A stretch of 64,000 bases of DNA from Gelatoporia subvermispora B (Eukaryota; Basidiomycota; Agaricomycetes; Polyporales; Gelatoporiaceae), in contig KB445806.1 in NCBI GenBank assembly GCA_000320605.2, positions 563,009 through 627,008 on the forward strand, given 5' to 3'. Below the pieces are notes generated by a model, which saw only the letters and a program-made list of their open reading frames with translations, was not told where the DNA came from and ran no database searches. The first letter of the stretch is position 1. Every line of letters starts with the position of its first letter. This document shows positions 10,801-22,603 of this stretch, one piece after another. A program made the position numbers and the translations under genes.

Positions 10801-12360
10801 ATGGACTCACGGGTGCGTAATCACGTTCTGCCCCATATGTGCATTTATACCGAGATCCTGATTGTAGTCTGTCAGCGAGTCCGTGATTTACGTTCTGCCA
10901 CCTCTTACACTCCTCCGGCGATCATCGAGGTAGCATTTGAAGAACGCGGCCGTTCCCAACTAACACCTCGCTCAACACACCCTCCCGGGTATCTCACAAT
11001 GCCACCACAGTCGCCCCGCGGAATTGCACATGATGAGCGATCAGCCTGTAATCTCGTCCGGAGAAGATCATGAGGCGGGAGCGATACAATCGAAGGACGC
11101 CCACTGCGAGTGAACGACGGACATACTAGTATGTATGCGGATCCGTTCCGTGCTTGTCCTGTGAGACAGCCGATGGCCTGCTAGACCTTTGTATGAACGG
11201 ACACATCCGTTGCACGTGCTTCCTCATACGCTGGCCCGCAGCTAGAGGGCACGCAGCAGGAGCACTCGCCTGCCTGCGAGGGATACCTTGCAAGACACCA
11301 AGTTGCGCACGCAACACGGCAATGATGCATCACTACTCAGTGCGATGCCGCTGTGGTTCAAGTATGCGACCCATCTTTCTGAGCCTACCTGGATGATACC
11401 TGGCTCTCGGAGATACGGTACGTCTTCCGCTTCATATGCATTCCGCATTACGTCTGACGTCTTTCCTAGAATTCTACCGGCGCATATACGACAGTATCTG
11501 GGAGGTTGCACCCGCCTGCATAACACTAGACCCGTACTTCTCCATCCCCAACCTCGCCCGCCTCCATGCTGTCCTCTGCGCAATCGCAAAGTACCATCCT
11601 CAACAACGGCTCATTCCAGGCCGTCTGGCGCATCACCGGCATCCAATACACACGCTGGACAACATATGCGCTAACTATCGGTTGATAGAGGAGGCCACCA
11701 TGAGCGTTGTCTGTGTCATCGATAGGAACACGCCGTGCGAGGCCGACAATCTGCGAAATACGGGCTGCGCAGAGGCATGCACGGTAGGTAGTCGTTGCGC
11801 CCGGCAGCTCACCGGCGTCATCAGCGCGTGGCAGGGTTCCTGCTTATGGTGGGCTTCGCACTTTGCACGCAAAAGAGCGGCGTACCGCTGCAGCGTCGCC
11901 GTGACGTGCCTCTCTGAGGCCATTCACGGATTGCGCTGTACCTCCTGGGCTGGGATTTATGGTGCCAGCAGGACGTGTACCCGGAATTTGAAGCCAGGTC
12001 GGCGGAGACGTCGCGCCACGGATCGACTTATTCTGGTGCGTGTCTCGCTGCCTGGCTCGCTTGTCGTTCACGGCTGACATTCTCGCCAGCCGATCATCGA
12101 ACATGCATATTGTACATCATATACTGTCACCTGCGCTAGTAATCAGTAAGCCACAGTGGAGGAATGCCGGCGTCTATGCGCCCCTCGGAAGGCGACTCCC
12201 ACCCAGCGTCCACGTCCGCAGCCTATCTATCGTACTCAACGCCATCGTGCATCCCAATCGACTGGCGCGGGATGGTCAGCATGAGCGTGGCCACCCGATG
12301 ACGCGAAGATCTAGACGGTCCATTCGATCTATTGTCGCGCGTTAAAGTCTGGCCATGAAC
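10801..12360 (+). repeat. NLR spacer block S2, copy 1
   Basis: This matches 31998-33550 nearly identically over long stretches (11242-11589 and 32435-32782 give the same 115-codon frame apart from one residue) and 22604-24200 more weakly. Frames do not survive between the weak and strong copies, so coding is doubtful. No known domain is seen. Confidence 0.7.
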
Positions 12361-12579
12361 ACGTATACCGAGCGATCAGGGCTATTTCAAAGAGCTTATT
12401 CACCCGGAGCGCGGCACCTACGTCACCGATAGTTCACGTCCAGCACGAGCGGAGGTCCTCGGAGCCTGATGTGTGTCAAAGCACGGGAAGGTTGTTACCG
12501 AGGGGAAGGTCATGGTTGATCTCGGAAGGATGGCACTTCGTCCTGAGAATGCGTAGAACTCCGGGATGGCTAGGGCGTC

Positions 12580-13450
12580 GGGTTCTCAGAAAATAAATTT
12601 GGTTTTAGGGTCCATTGTATGACGAAGGGATGTGCAGAGAGCAGATGCGGCTATAGCTGAGGAACTGTACAATATGTCGAGTGCTGGAGCGAATCTGGAC
12701 AGTAGCGGCAGATGCTCATGCGCTGCTTGATCTACATTGAACGACACGCTGCTGGGTTTAGAGCTCCAGACGGACTCAATGTTCGTAAATCGTAATTCTA
12801 TGACACTACAGAATTCACAATCTGACGTTAGTGTTGGTGCCCCGATGTTCGTGCTCTTGCAATCACAGGCATCTCTCGGCACGGACTGACTGAACCTTCT
12901 ATACCTGGAGGCACGAGGCCCAAATGAACCCTCTATACCTGGAACCGGCACGAGGCAACAGCTTCCCTATCTTCACGCCTCAGGCTCAGTCTAGACCTAG
13001 CAAACGTGACCCGGTCCTGAGACGCAAGGAGGGGCAAAGCGATGGTAGTAGAGAACTCTCACCCTGTCCCCACCTGCATGCTCTGTCTTTCGGACAATGC
13101 AAGGGAGAGATATCGGGCTATCCAGGGGGGATTTTGCAACCTCAAGTATGTTGTTTCTCTCAGACGTGTCGTCCTTCTGTTGCCGGATCGCGCCGCGAGG
13201 AACGTTGATTCTGACCTGCAGCCATGAGTTCCCCGCCACTCTCTATTTTGCCATCCATTGTCCCCTTCTCGCTCACATGACCAGGCTGCATGTACAATAC
13301 GTTGACGTTCGCAATCGAATTCGATGAGATGCTTTCCTAGCTGGAGCTCGACTGCATCCGACGGCTGGATAGGCATCTGTGTTGCGGATTCACAGCGAGA
13401 CTTGCAACCCCGGGGAACCCATGTACCTTATTTCGGTCGGACGCCTCACC
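12580..13450 (+). repeat. NLR spacer block S3, copy 1
   Basis: The left part (12580-12760) matches 33760-33940 in the same orientation. The right part (about 12890-13450) matches 34520-33950 in the opposite orientation. No gene is recognised. A minus-strand frame (13376-13059) is open but has no known motif. Confidence 0.65.
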
Positions 13451-15253
13451 GCCAACCTGGGATAAAGGCAGAATGAGGGGGCGGCGGCCGACCCACGGGG
13501 GCCAAGTACGTGAAGCAGTACCTTCGGTATACTTGGAATCCGGCGATGAACAGGAAGACCCCGCGAATGGAAGCTGTCAGGCGGGCGATGCGCTGAGGAC
13601 AGGTATGGAGGTATGGAAGCGGAGAGCCGTTGGTCGAGCTTTTCCAGAGCCACAATCGACGTAGGAGGGACAGAGCTGCAGGAGATAGAGACGGGTGAGA
13701 GCGAAGACCCAGCTATTCGAGCGACCTTTGGCAGCAGAGCCATATGGTTCATGATGTGTACAAGCACGTGACAAGTAGCACGTCCTCTGCACGACGCACG
13801 CGGAGCGCGTTCGTTGCGTCAGTGACGCAGACTACCCAGGCGTGTCCGACGTCGTCCTCCTCCGTCTTCGCCGTCCCTCTGGCCGTCCTACTGCCGACGA
13901 TAGCGTCTAGAGAACCCGAAGTACCCGCAACATAGTGACCTGCGGCGCTCACGCCGCCGCCCTGCTCAATATCACCGGCATTATACCAAATGATCCGATT
14001 TTTTTGTCTATTTGGACGGCACGAGCCTTTGATGCTAAGGTACTGATGCGGACTTGAGTGTCACCCGGTTCGCGCGATTGTGCGCGGCGAGAGGCGGGTG
14101 GTCGAGGGGATGAGGTGGGAGACGAAAGGGTTGCGGAAGACAGGATGAAGCGCGGGAAGGGGCCTCAAAGGAACGACATTGAGAGGTACGTGGTGTGCTC
14201 GTGGGGGCGGGATGCATACTGACTACGTTGATGAGCATAGATCGTTGAGGACAGAGTGGACAGTCGACGTTCCACGAGGAAGTAGAGCCGCTGTGCGCTG
14301 GCCCTGTAGCCACTACCCCGTGTCTGGATTATCGCTTTCTCCCAAAAGTCTTCGCGGTATCACCGCTCCTACACCATCTACTCAGCAAAATTCATTCACA
14401 CCGACCAGCAGCCGTAAATGACGTCCGCCTTGCCCGCGTCCCTAACATTGAGAATGCAGCATCCATTACTTAGGTCATCGCTTGATGTCTTTCGAAACAT
14501 ACTCATGCGGCTCCTCGTTTGCGTTAAATGGAAAGCTTGTTGGGATCCCAAATTTCGCTCTTGACCTTGTCAGCGCATTTCGCCGACTCGCACGAACTGG
14601 CACGAACTGGCGGCTACCATTATCGTTATGCCTTCGCCTGCCAGATTGAAGTTCCTGCTTGGCTCTGTGTTCTCCCGTCGCCGGAGTCTCGGTTTCAGCA
14701 TCCACCTGACATATCCGTATATGCCAAACCTCGTGTACGCCTCGTTTTACTGGGGAACACTTCGACTATCATTCTCACCGTTTGGCGTGCTCTCCAGCGT
14801 TAGTGTTCATACATGGAAGCCCACGCGGCATGACTGCACGCGATGCAGCGAGGCGATACGCGCCTCGAACATAACTTGCTGGATTCTATAGGCGCCGTTT
14901 GTCGGCTATGAATCTGCCTTGGTGCTTGTATTCTAACTGAGCTGATCACAGTCAATTCATCGCAGCTTTCAAGTGGCCCAGATATCTCTTCCGGTCTGCA
15001 ACGAGCAAGTCAAATGAGCTACTCCCAACTTTTGCGAATACGTTGCATTCTCGGGATACCGTATTTGGATGGCCATATGACTCTGCCACGCAGGTGGCAA
15101 CGTGCCGTGCTTCATTTCATACGTCAGCTATATTAAGTACCACCAGCCGGACGGCGCTTTCATTTCCTATCGTCTCCTGTACTTTACCACTGCCATCTCA
15201 GACGTCCGCATCTCAACCCACATACTGCACGAGCTCAAGTTCCCTCTTTCTGC
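13451..15253 (+). repeat. NLR spacer block S4, upstream of NLR-B
   Basis: Sequences here recur at 25280-26030 (upstream of NLR-D), and part of them at 37070-37150 and 57740-58930. Examples are GTGCGCGGCGAG followed by GCGGGTGGTC, near 14085, 25490 and 58010. A minus-strand frame (13767-13390) is open without a known domain. The last 300 bases presumably hold the NLR-B promoter. Confidence 0.65.
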
Positions 15254-18200
15254 ATGTCGCTCCGCCTCACATTCTCAGACAAAGTGAGGAGGAAAATTAG
15301 AACTGGACGAGAGATCCCGTACTCGTCAGATGCGGGCTCTCAGGCTTATGTTCAGCACTCGGCCTCGCCGGTACCACCATCTCAAGATGTGGAACTTTCG
15401 CCGCAGACTGAGCAGACCACTTCCTCGATTCCAACGGCTGCTTTTTCCCCCGCGCAGACGATCGGCACGCTTCCAGAGCAAGACGGATCGAGCTCCAATG
15501 CGCAAACTCACGATCACACAGCCACACCTCCCGTCACCGCCCCCGCAATTTCACGGGCAGTGGGTCAGACTTCCGCCTCACCATCCCATACCTCACATAG
15601 GGCGGATCTTCCGGAACAACAGGTCGAGCGAAGGACTCGGAGTTTCGTACCGCCGCCGGGCTTGAGTGCCTCAGCTCTGCCCGTGAATCTTGCATCATTA
15701 TGGAAAGATGCTCTAGGTGGATATACAAAGCAGACGGGGACGGACCTGGACGCCGATCCTCTCACGATAAGACTTAGCGGGCACAAATCAGTGGAGGATA
15801 TCATGGCTATAGTCGAGGAGCACACTCAGGCATTTAACGAGTTCCGTGCTGGTGGTGCCAAGGCGCAGCTTCTGCAAACACTCAATCCGATCGTGACAGC
15901 TGTTCTTGCTTTGGAACCTAGCGAGACGCTCGGAGGAGGAGTCGGAGTGGTGAAGAACTCGAGTGTTACATCGAAACGACAGAGTCTGACGACAATCGGA
16001 CAGATATTTCATCCAGCTAAGGCAACTGTCGGAGCAATCGTTGCTCTCCTCAAGGTGCATGACCTGTTGTTGATGTAAACTTCCTGCTGACATGGTCCAT
16101 CCCATCAGGCAACGAAAGACGTCAGTTGGAGTTACGACTCGCTCGTGGACCTGCTCAGCTGCATCTCCAAATTCCTCGATAGTCTCTCCGTCTACATGAG
16201 AATGTCCCTTACTATGCCGATGAAGGAGATCTTCATCAAGACCCTGGCAAACGTGATATCTATCCTCGCACTCGCTACCAAGGAGGTCGATCAAGGCCGA
16301 CTCAGTGAGTATGCTTTAGCCTTTCAACAGCCCTGCGATAATCATAACTTCAATGCTATAATGTAGAGAACTACGTCCGAACGCTTCTAGGAGATACCCA
16401 TGTAGAAGACGCCCTGAAGCAGTTGGCTCGCATGGGCGCAGCAGAGACCCAGATGATTGGAGTGGAGAGCTTGTGGCTTACATACAGCCTAACGGTTGAC
16501 CTCAATGAACTCATGCATGGTACGTCAAATGTCCTATTCTCACGTCATCGTTTGAGATGACTCAACGTTTGCTGTCCGGAAGGTAAAGAGGGATCAATGG
16601 AGCATATTCGAGAAGCCTTGGAAAGCTTTCGATCCAGTACGGGTGAGTCTGGAGTGTACATCAATGCACTGAGCAGTCTGATCTTATGGGGTATCACATC
16701 TGCCACTGATCAAGCCATGAAGAAAATCAAATGTCAGTAGCTTGAATGTTCGTGCTCTATTCCTTGCGACTGAAGTGCGAGATTGCAGATGATGGCGGCG
16801 TCCAGAAGCATCAGGATTGGCTCGCACCTCCTGATCCCTCGATCAACCATAATCTTGCTTTACGATTCTATTCCGAACGCACTTGTGCGTGGTTCATAGA
16901 CGGACAAGTCATGGGCGAATGGAGAACTACGAGTTCGTTATTATGGATCCATGGGATACGTAAGCGGTCTGCCACATGTCCTTGTTCATCGTCAGGAATT
17001 GAGGGATGTCTACTTGCAGCGGGATCGGGGAAGACCATCCTTTGGTATGCATTACAATTCCTGATAGCTCCAAATCAACTAACCGTTTTCGTACGCTTTT
17101 CAGCACTGCTATCATCGAGAACATCAGATGGCTCTGCCTAATTCAACAGAAGTCCATTTTGGCCTACTTCTACTGTGACTTCCAAGATGCAATGAAACAA
17201 AGCGCCCGCGGCCTTTTGTCCCATGTACTCATCCGCTTTTCAGCGGAATCAAATGACTGTAGCAAGCTTCTCTCTGACCTCTGGTCATTACATCGTAGTG
17301 GTTCACAGCAGCCAAGTGAACACGAACTTCGCCAGTGCCTCAAGAGAATGATAGAGCTCTTGGCGGATCACTGCATTTATATCATCATCGACGCACTGGA
17401 CGAGTGCCCCAACTCAAGCGTAAACTCCCAACGTGGAGGTGTGTTGGCGTTCATCCGCGAAATCGTCGAGTGGCGTTTTCAGAACGTGCACATATGCGTA
17501 ACCAGCCGCCACGAACAGGACATCAAGGAGGCTATGGAGGCTCTGTCACCTCGGAGCATTTCTCTGCACACGGAGAGCGGTCAAACGGATGAGATCTCCT
17601 CCTATCTCGACTCTGTCATGGACTCCGATCCAGCATTGCAAGAGCCGGAAATGTTATGGATTGCAGTGAAAAGGAAACAGATCTCAGAGGAGGCCAACGG
17701 GATGTACGTCATTTTCAACGTTCGTGACCGCTGAAGTAGTGACTCTCCCTACGTAGGTTCAGATGGGTATTTTGGCAGTTACAGAGTTGGCGTCCACATC
17801 TGCTTGCGGCCATCCATTCAGACCTCAATGAACTACCAGAGACTCTCGACGATACGTATTGACGTATCCTGAAGAGTCTTGACACACCAGATTGGGAATA
17901 CACACATCGACTCTTCGAGTGTCTGGCTGTATGTGCCCGTCCGCTGCGCGTCGAAGAGCTCGCGGACGTTCTCGCAGTAGATTTTGACACTGGCCCGATC
18001 CCGCGGTTTTCGACGGACCGGCGTCCATTGGACCCTAAAGGCAATATCTTGTCTTCGTGTTCCTCGATGATTGTCATCGACTCGCAAACAGAGACAGTGC
18101 AATTTGCCCATCTCTCGGTGAAAGAATATTTGGTCTCTGAGTGTCTTGCATCCGATGTAGAGGGCAATGTCAAGAGGTTCCACATCGTGAAGGAACATGC

Positions 18201-19995
18201 ACACACCACGTTGGCAAAGGTCTGTCTCGCAATCATGCTACAGCTCGACAATACATCGATCAGCAATCATTCCGCCACTTGTCATGTGGCCCCTGTCTCT
18301 CCCCTTTCTGCTTATGCGGCGGAACACTTTATCGGCCACGCGAAGGTCACGAACGTGGAGACAGACATCCAAGAAGCCATGGAATGGGCATTTGATCCCC
18401 GAAAGCCTCATTACGAGGCATGGAGCTACTTGCATAACTCAGCCGTTGGAGAATGGAACCACAGCAAACATTTGCCTCAACGGAGCCCATTGTATTGTGT
18501 TGCATTGCACTCTTTCTACAAAACAACAGAGTATCTTCTTGCTACCTGTGCATACGCAGTGGACACAGTAGACGGTTTCTACGGCACGGCACTCCAAGCC
18601 ACATCTTATCGCGGACATCTGGAGGTCGTGCGTCTGCTGATCGAACATGACGCCGACGTCCGGACGGAGGGCGGATACTACGGGACCGCGCTGCAAGCCG
18701 CATCTTGTCGCGGGCATCTGGAGATCGTGCGTCTGCTGATCGAACATGGCGCCGACGTCCGGACGGAGGGCGGACACTACGGGACCGCGCTGCAAGCTGC
18801 ATCTTATGGCGAGCATCTGGAGATTGTGCGTCTGCTGATCGAACATGGCGCCGACGNNNNNNNNNNNNNNNNNNNNNNNNNNNNNNNNNNNNNNNNNNNN
18901 NNNNNNNNNNNNNNNNNNNNNNNNNNNNNNNNNNNNNNNNNNNNNNNNNNNNNNNNNNNNNNNNNNNNNNNNNNNNNNNNNNNNNNNNNNNNNNNNNNNN
19001 NNNNNNNNNNNNNNNNNNNNNNNNNNNNNNNNNNNNNNNNNNNNNNNNNNNNNNNNNNNNNNNNNNNNNNNNNNNNNNNNNNNNNNNNNNNNNNNNNNNN
19101 NNNNNNNNNNNNNNNNNNNNNNNNNNNNNNNNNNNNNNNNNNNNNNNNNNNNNNNNNNNNNNNNNNNNNNNNNNNNNNNNNNNNNNNNNNNNNNNNNNNN
19201 NNNNNNNNNNNNNNNNNNNNNNNNNNNNNNNNNNNNNNNNNNNNNNNNNNNNNNNNNNNNNNNNNNNNNNNNNNNNNNNNNNNNNNNNNNNNNNNNNNNN
19301 NNNNNNNNNNNNNNNNNNNNNNNNNNNNNNNNNNNNNNNNNNNNNNNNNNNNNNNNNNNNNNNNNNNNNNNNNNNNNNNNNNNNNNNNNNNNNNNNNNNN
19401 NNNNNNNNNNNNNNNNNNNNNNNNNNNNNNNNNNNNNNNNNNNNNNNNNNNNNNNNNNNNNNNNNNNNNNNNNNNNNNNNNNNNNNNNNNNNNNNNNNNN
19501 NNNNNNNNNNNNNNNNNNNNNNNNNNGTATCTGGAGATTATGCGTCTGCTGATTGAACATGGCGCCGATGTCCGGACAGAGAGTGGACACTATGGGACCG
19601 TGCTGCAAGCCGCATCTGATGGCGGGCATCTGGAGGTTGTGCGTCCGCTGATCAAGCACAGTGCCATAACTGCTGCAATCCCTACGTCTCCATCTCTTCA
19701 AACCAGCCATCCCAATGGCTCGCAAAAATCCCCTTCGCATGACAGGTTTGATGTGCATAACCAAGAAGCCTACCCTACGACATCCGTGATCCCTGTATCA
19801 GGTCGAGAGACACCCGTTGATAATTGGAAAACGAAGAGTAGTAATGACGATCCACATAAAGCGATACATGGGGCGCATACTACTCGCTCAGAATCTAGCA
19901 ACGATGAGGTTGAGCTTCACCTGAGCATGTTGACTATGGTAGACGAGCTGACCAGAATATGTGCCGGCAGGAGGCACGATTATTGTCAAGCATGA
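15254..19995 (+). CDS. NLR-B: Goodbye-NACHT-ankyrin STAND protein with an in-frame stop
   Basis: The ATG at 15254 starts a Ser/Pro-rich leader. Next is a Goodbye-like domain (LWKDALGGYTKQTGTDLDAD ... HTQAFNEFRAGGAK), continued after short introns by SYDSLVDLLSCISKFLD and GDTHVEDAL. The NACHT P-loop GIPGSGKTIL is made by joining exons at 16960 and 17027; Walker B is YIIIDALDEC. A winged-helix-like region (EYTHRLFECL, VQFAHLSVKEYL) and ankyrin repeats follow, with a 670-base gap inside. In the exon that begins near 17758 the codon after DDTY is TGA (17860-17862), where NLR-C has CGA. I found no intron that removes it and keeps frame. Such proteins are fungal non-self or heterokaryon-incompatibility sensors; this copy is probably damaged, or the base is an error. 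Its C-terminal tail past the repeats differs from the other NLRs. Confidence 0.8.
18857..19526. other. Assembly gap (670 N)
   Basis: A run of N falls inside the ankyrin array of NLR-B, whose 99-bp units are nearly identical. It would fit about six or seven units, but its size may be an estimate. A collapsed repeat is the likely cause. Confidence 0.98.
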
Positions 19996-21500
19996 AGGAT
20001 CTGAAAGGCATGGAGGCTCAAATGGCTATAGAGTCTCTGGACAAAGTAAGTAAAGCTACTGAACCTTATGTTCCATCGCTCAGGACCATCACAGGAATTA
20101 GAACAAATACGACCACAGGATGGCAGCGCTCCGAGTCGTGATTTCCGCCTGCGCCTAAAGCTACTCCGGCGCCTGTGCATGAAGAATGAAATATATCCTG
20201 AAGCACTCGTTCTGCCGCCCCAATCGGTACAAATATTGGGCGAGCAGGCAGAAGAATTTGGAGGCTCCTCACGTGTTTATCGAGGGCGTTATGGCGAATG
20301 TCACGTTGCACTCAAGGTTATCGCCACCACTCGCGAACTCCACCATATGGAACCGAATACCACGGTCAAGGTATGATACCGATCAGCGGCATTTCATTCT
20401 CCCTTTCCCTCCACTTCTCCACATAGTTTCCAGAGGTAGGAGAGAATACATAAGCGTCTTGCCCCTAAGTTCCTTCGTTATCCCATAACTTTCTCGTATT
20501 GTCAGAGTTTTGCGGGTACGAGACGCGGTCAAAGTATCATATCTCTTATTACCGTTTGCGATATCGTCTACTGCCTGATTATGCACGAGGAACTAACGGC
20601 CTACAGAGATTCCATGGGGAAGCGATAATATGGCGGCATCTTCGGCATCCAAATATTACCACTTTCTACGGAGTCGACAATTCGCTGTTTGGATTAGGCC
20701 TTATATCCGAATGGATGACGTTGGGTACTATCTCCCAATTTCTATCACGCAACCCACGTAACAATCGGATAAAGCTGGTGAGATTCATTTGGCCTCTGTC
20801 TGTCTTGAATCGCTTATGGCCCAGCAGCTACAAGATGTTGCGAATGGTCTCGCATACTTGCATACACTAGACATCGTGCACGCAGACATGAAGTCGGTCA
20901 GTAACATTATAACCAGCTCGTTCATGTATTCATGCTCATTATGTGCTTCTTGAAGGCAAATATCCTTGTCAATAATGAGCACATTGCGTGTTTGATTGAC
21001 TTTGGTATCGCCACGCTCAGCACAGACGCTGCTGTCGCTTTTACGTCGACGATCTCCACTACAGGTACAACACGTTGGACTGCACCTGAAATTCTCAACC
21101 CAGAACTCGTGAAGCGCAGCACGAGTAAATTTACTTCAGAGTGCGACATCTACTCTCTGTCAATGACAATGTGGGAGGTAAGAACTCGCATTTGATGCAG
21201 TTCATCTTTGTCGTTTCATGTCAACTCCTGCAGGTATTTACCGGACGTCTGCCTTTCCATGAATACGACAATGATGGAACTGTGATATTCAAAACGTTGT
21301 CTCAAAAGCGCCCAAACTGCCCACCTCCTCCTGCTGCACTGAGTGTCGGGTTGGTGGATACAATCTGGGCTTTGATGGAGAACTGCTGGGACCACGATTC
21401 CTCTCGGCGTCCCGATATCAACCATGTCCTGAGCATCCTATCATCCGAGGACTCGCGATCTGAGAACTGTCCCTCTACATGGCCTCTAGAACTTCCTTGA
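19959..21500 (+). CDS. Tyrosine-kinase-like protein kinase next to or fused with NLR-B
   Basis: The chosen ATG (19959) starts a helix, MCRQEARLLSSMKDLKGMEA, followed by six or so exons. Kinase motifs appear in order: VALKV (ATP-site Lys), FHGEAIIWRHLRHPNITTFY (helix C Glu), HADMKSANIL (catalytic loop, HxD with Lys and Asn kept), DFGIA, TTRWTAPEIL (activation end), ECDIYSLSMTMWE and ENCWDHDSSRRPDI. The set looks active and of the TKL type common in Agaricomycetes. Its first exon overlaps the end of NLR-B in another frame, and the NLR tail MVDELTRI reads smoothly into MCRQEARLL after a 2-base skip. It could be the C-terminal part of a fused NLR-kinase carrying a frameshift, or a separate gene. 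The glycine loop (GGSSRVYRGRYG) is in the second exon. Stop TGA at 21498-21500. Confidence 0.8.
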
Positions 21501-22603
21501 TAAAAAACATAATCACCGGTCATCTCGTCATCTCGCTATAATGTGTAACGCTTCTTACCATCCATGGCATCTCATGATACTGCATAACATTGCCCGTCTG
21601 GGCAGACCTGTGAACAAAGGAGCACACACCACATACTACATTCGGACTAAAGGTCGATGATACAGCCTCACTGAACTTATCTGCTTTCCGTGTCCGCTAG
21701 CACGATAGGGAGACTGCCGGTATTGAAATTCAAGGTCTGAACACTGCCGCAATCCTCTCAGGGCCACTCGCCGTATATCCTCAGTAGGCGGCTCGTGGCC
21801 ATTTTGCGGCCATTTGTATTGGGACTTGCACTCCATTGTCTTTCGGCCCGACGAAGAGGACCTGACCCTCGAGTAAGTAGCACGAACAGAGTGCTCGAGC
21901 AAGTGGCATCATGGCAACAGTGACAGACAGAGCATGGGGCGCGTCCAGGCAGCGCGCGTGCTCTGATTGGTTGTCTTGCGCATTAGCGGGACCGGCCCGC
22001 ATCTCCGATGGACGCGATCGAGACTCGCAGCGTGCAAACCGCTCGGGGCAGACGCGCTTGACCAGCCCCGCTGCGTCTGCACTGCGCTCTCTACGCTGAA
22101 TTCGGCCATGGTCTCCGTCTCATCGATTTCTTGCTGTCTCTACGTTCACTCCAATCGTGCCCTTCTGCCAGCATCCCTCCCGCCGTGACTGCACACGGAC
22201 CAGCGCTCTTGGGTCATCGTGTCTACCCTCGTTCACCGCGACCGGCATATCCTCTTTGCTGACAGTTGGGTCTGCATCTAGCACCGTTATGCGCCAGATC
22301 CAGTATTCGCCACTGCCAGCCCTCGTATCTCGACGCGACGCAGTCATCCGGTTCAACGAGTGCTACGATACCGATGGGCGCGGGAACTCCGGCTGTGGTC
22401 GTTTCTCCTTGTTGGTGAGGATGTGACCGAGTCTCTTCGACTTTTACATGACCAACACGGGCTAGTAAACCACAATATCCCGGTAATTTTACCCTCATCG
22501 CGTTCGGCAGTGGTCTCTGAATCGTCTGCAACACCGCACCGCTCCCGATTCACCTACCCTCCGAAACCAGTCGTCAGTCACAACGTCGCGAAGCCGAGAT
22601 AAC
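21501..22603 (+). repeat. Spacer after the kinase, S1-like end
   Basis: No gene is seen. From about 21870 it matches the end of S1 (10450-10760) and continues through 22200-22600 with an uninterrupted copy of the stretch that is broken at 27782 and 31705. This makes it the reference for the inversion described in the findings. Confidence 0.65.
21965..22079 (+). repeat. Spacer module M, copy 2
   Basis: Second copy of the GATTGG-led CpG-rich module, in the same orientation as copy 1. Confidence 0.75.

Noticed and set aside
11242..11589. A 115-codon minus-strand frame nearly identical at 32435-32782
   Set aside because: The identity reflects near-identical DNA of the duplicated spacer. The frame is lost in the older copy at 22.9-24.2 kb and shows no domain.
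13059..13767. Minus-strand open frames in spacer S3/S4 as a gene
   Set aside because: They have no recognisable domain, differ in frame between copies, and part of the block is inverted in unit 3.
18439..19764. A 441-codon minus-strand frame through the NLR-B ankyrin region
   Set aside because: It runs through the N gap and is the mirror of the ankyrin repeats; codon patterns of the repeats force open antisense frames. Similar mirrors at 8525-8842 and 29364-29888 were dropped too.
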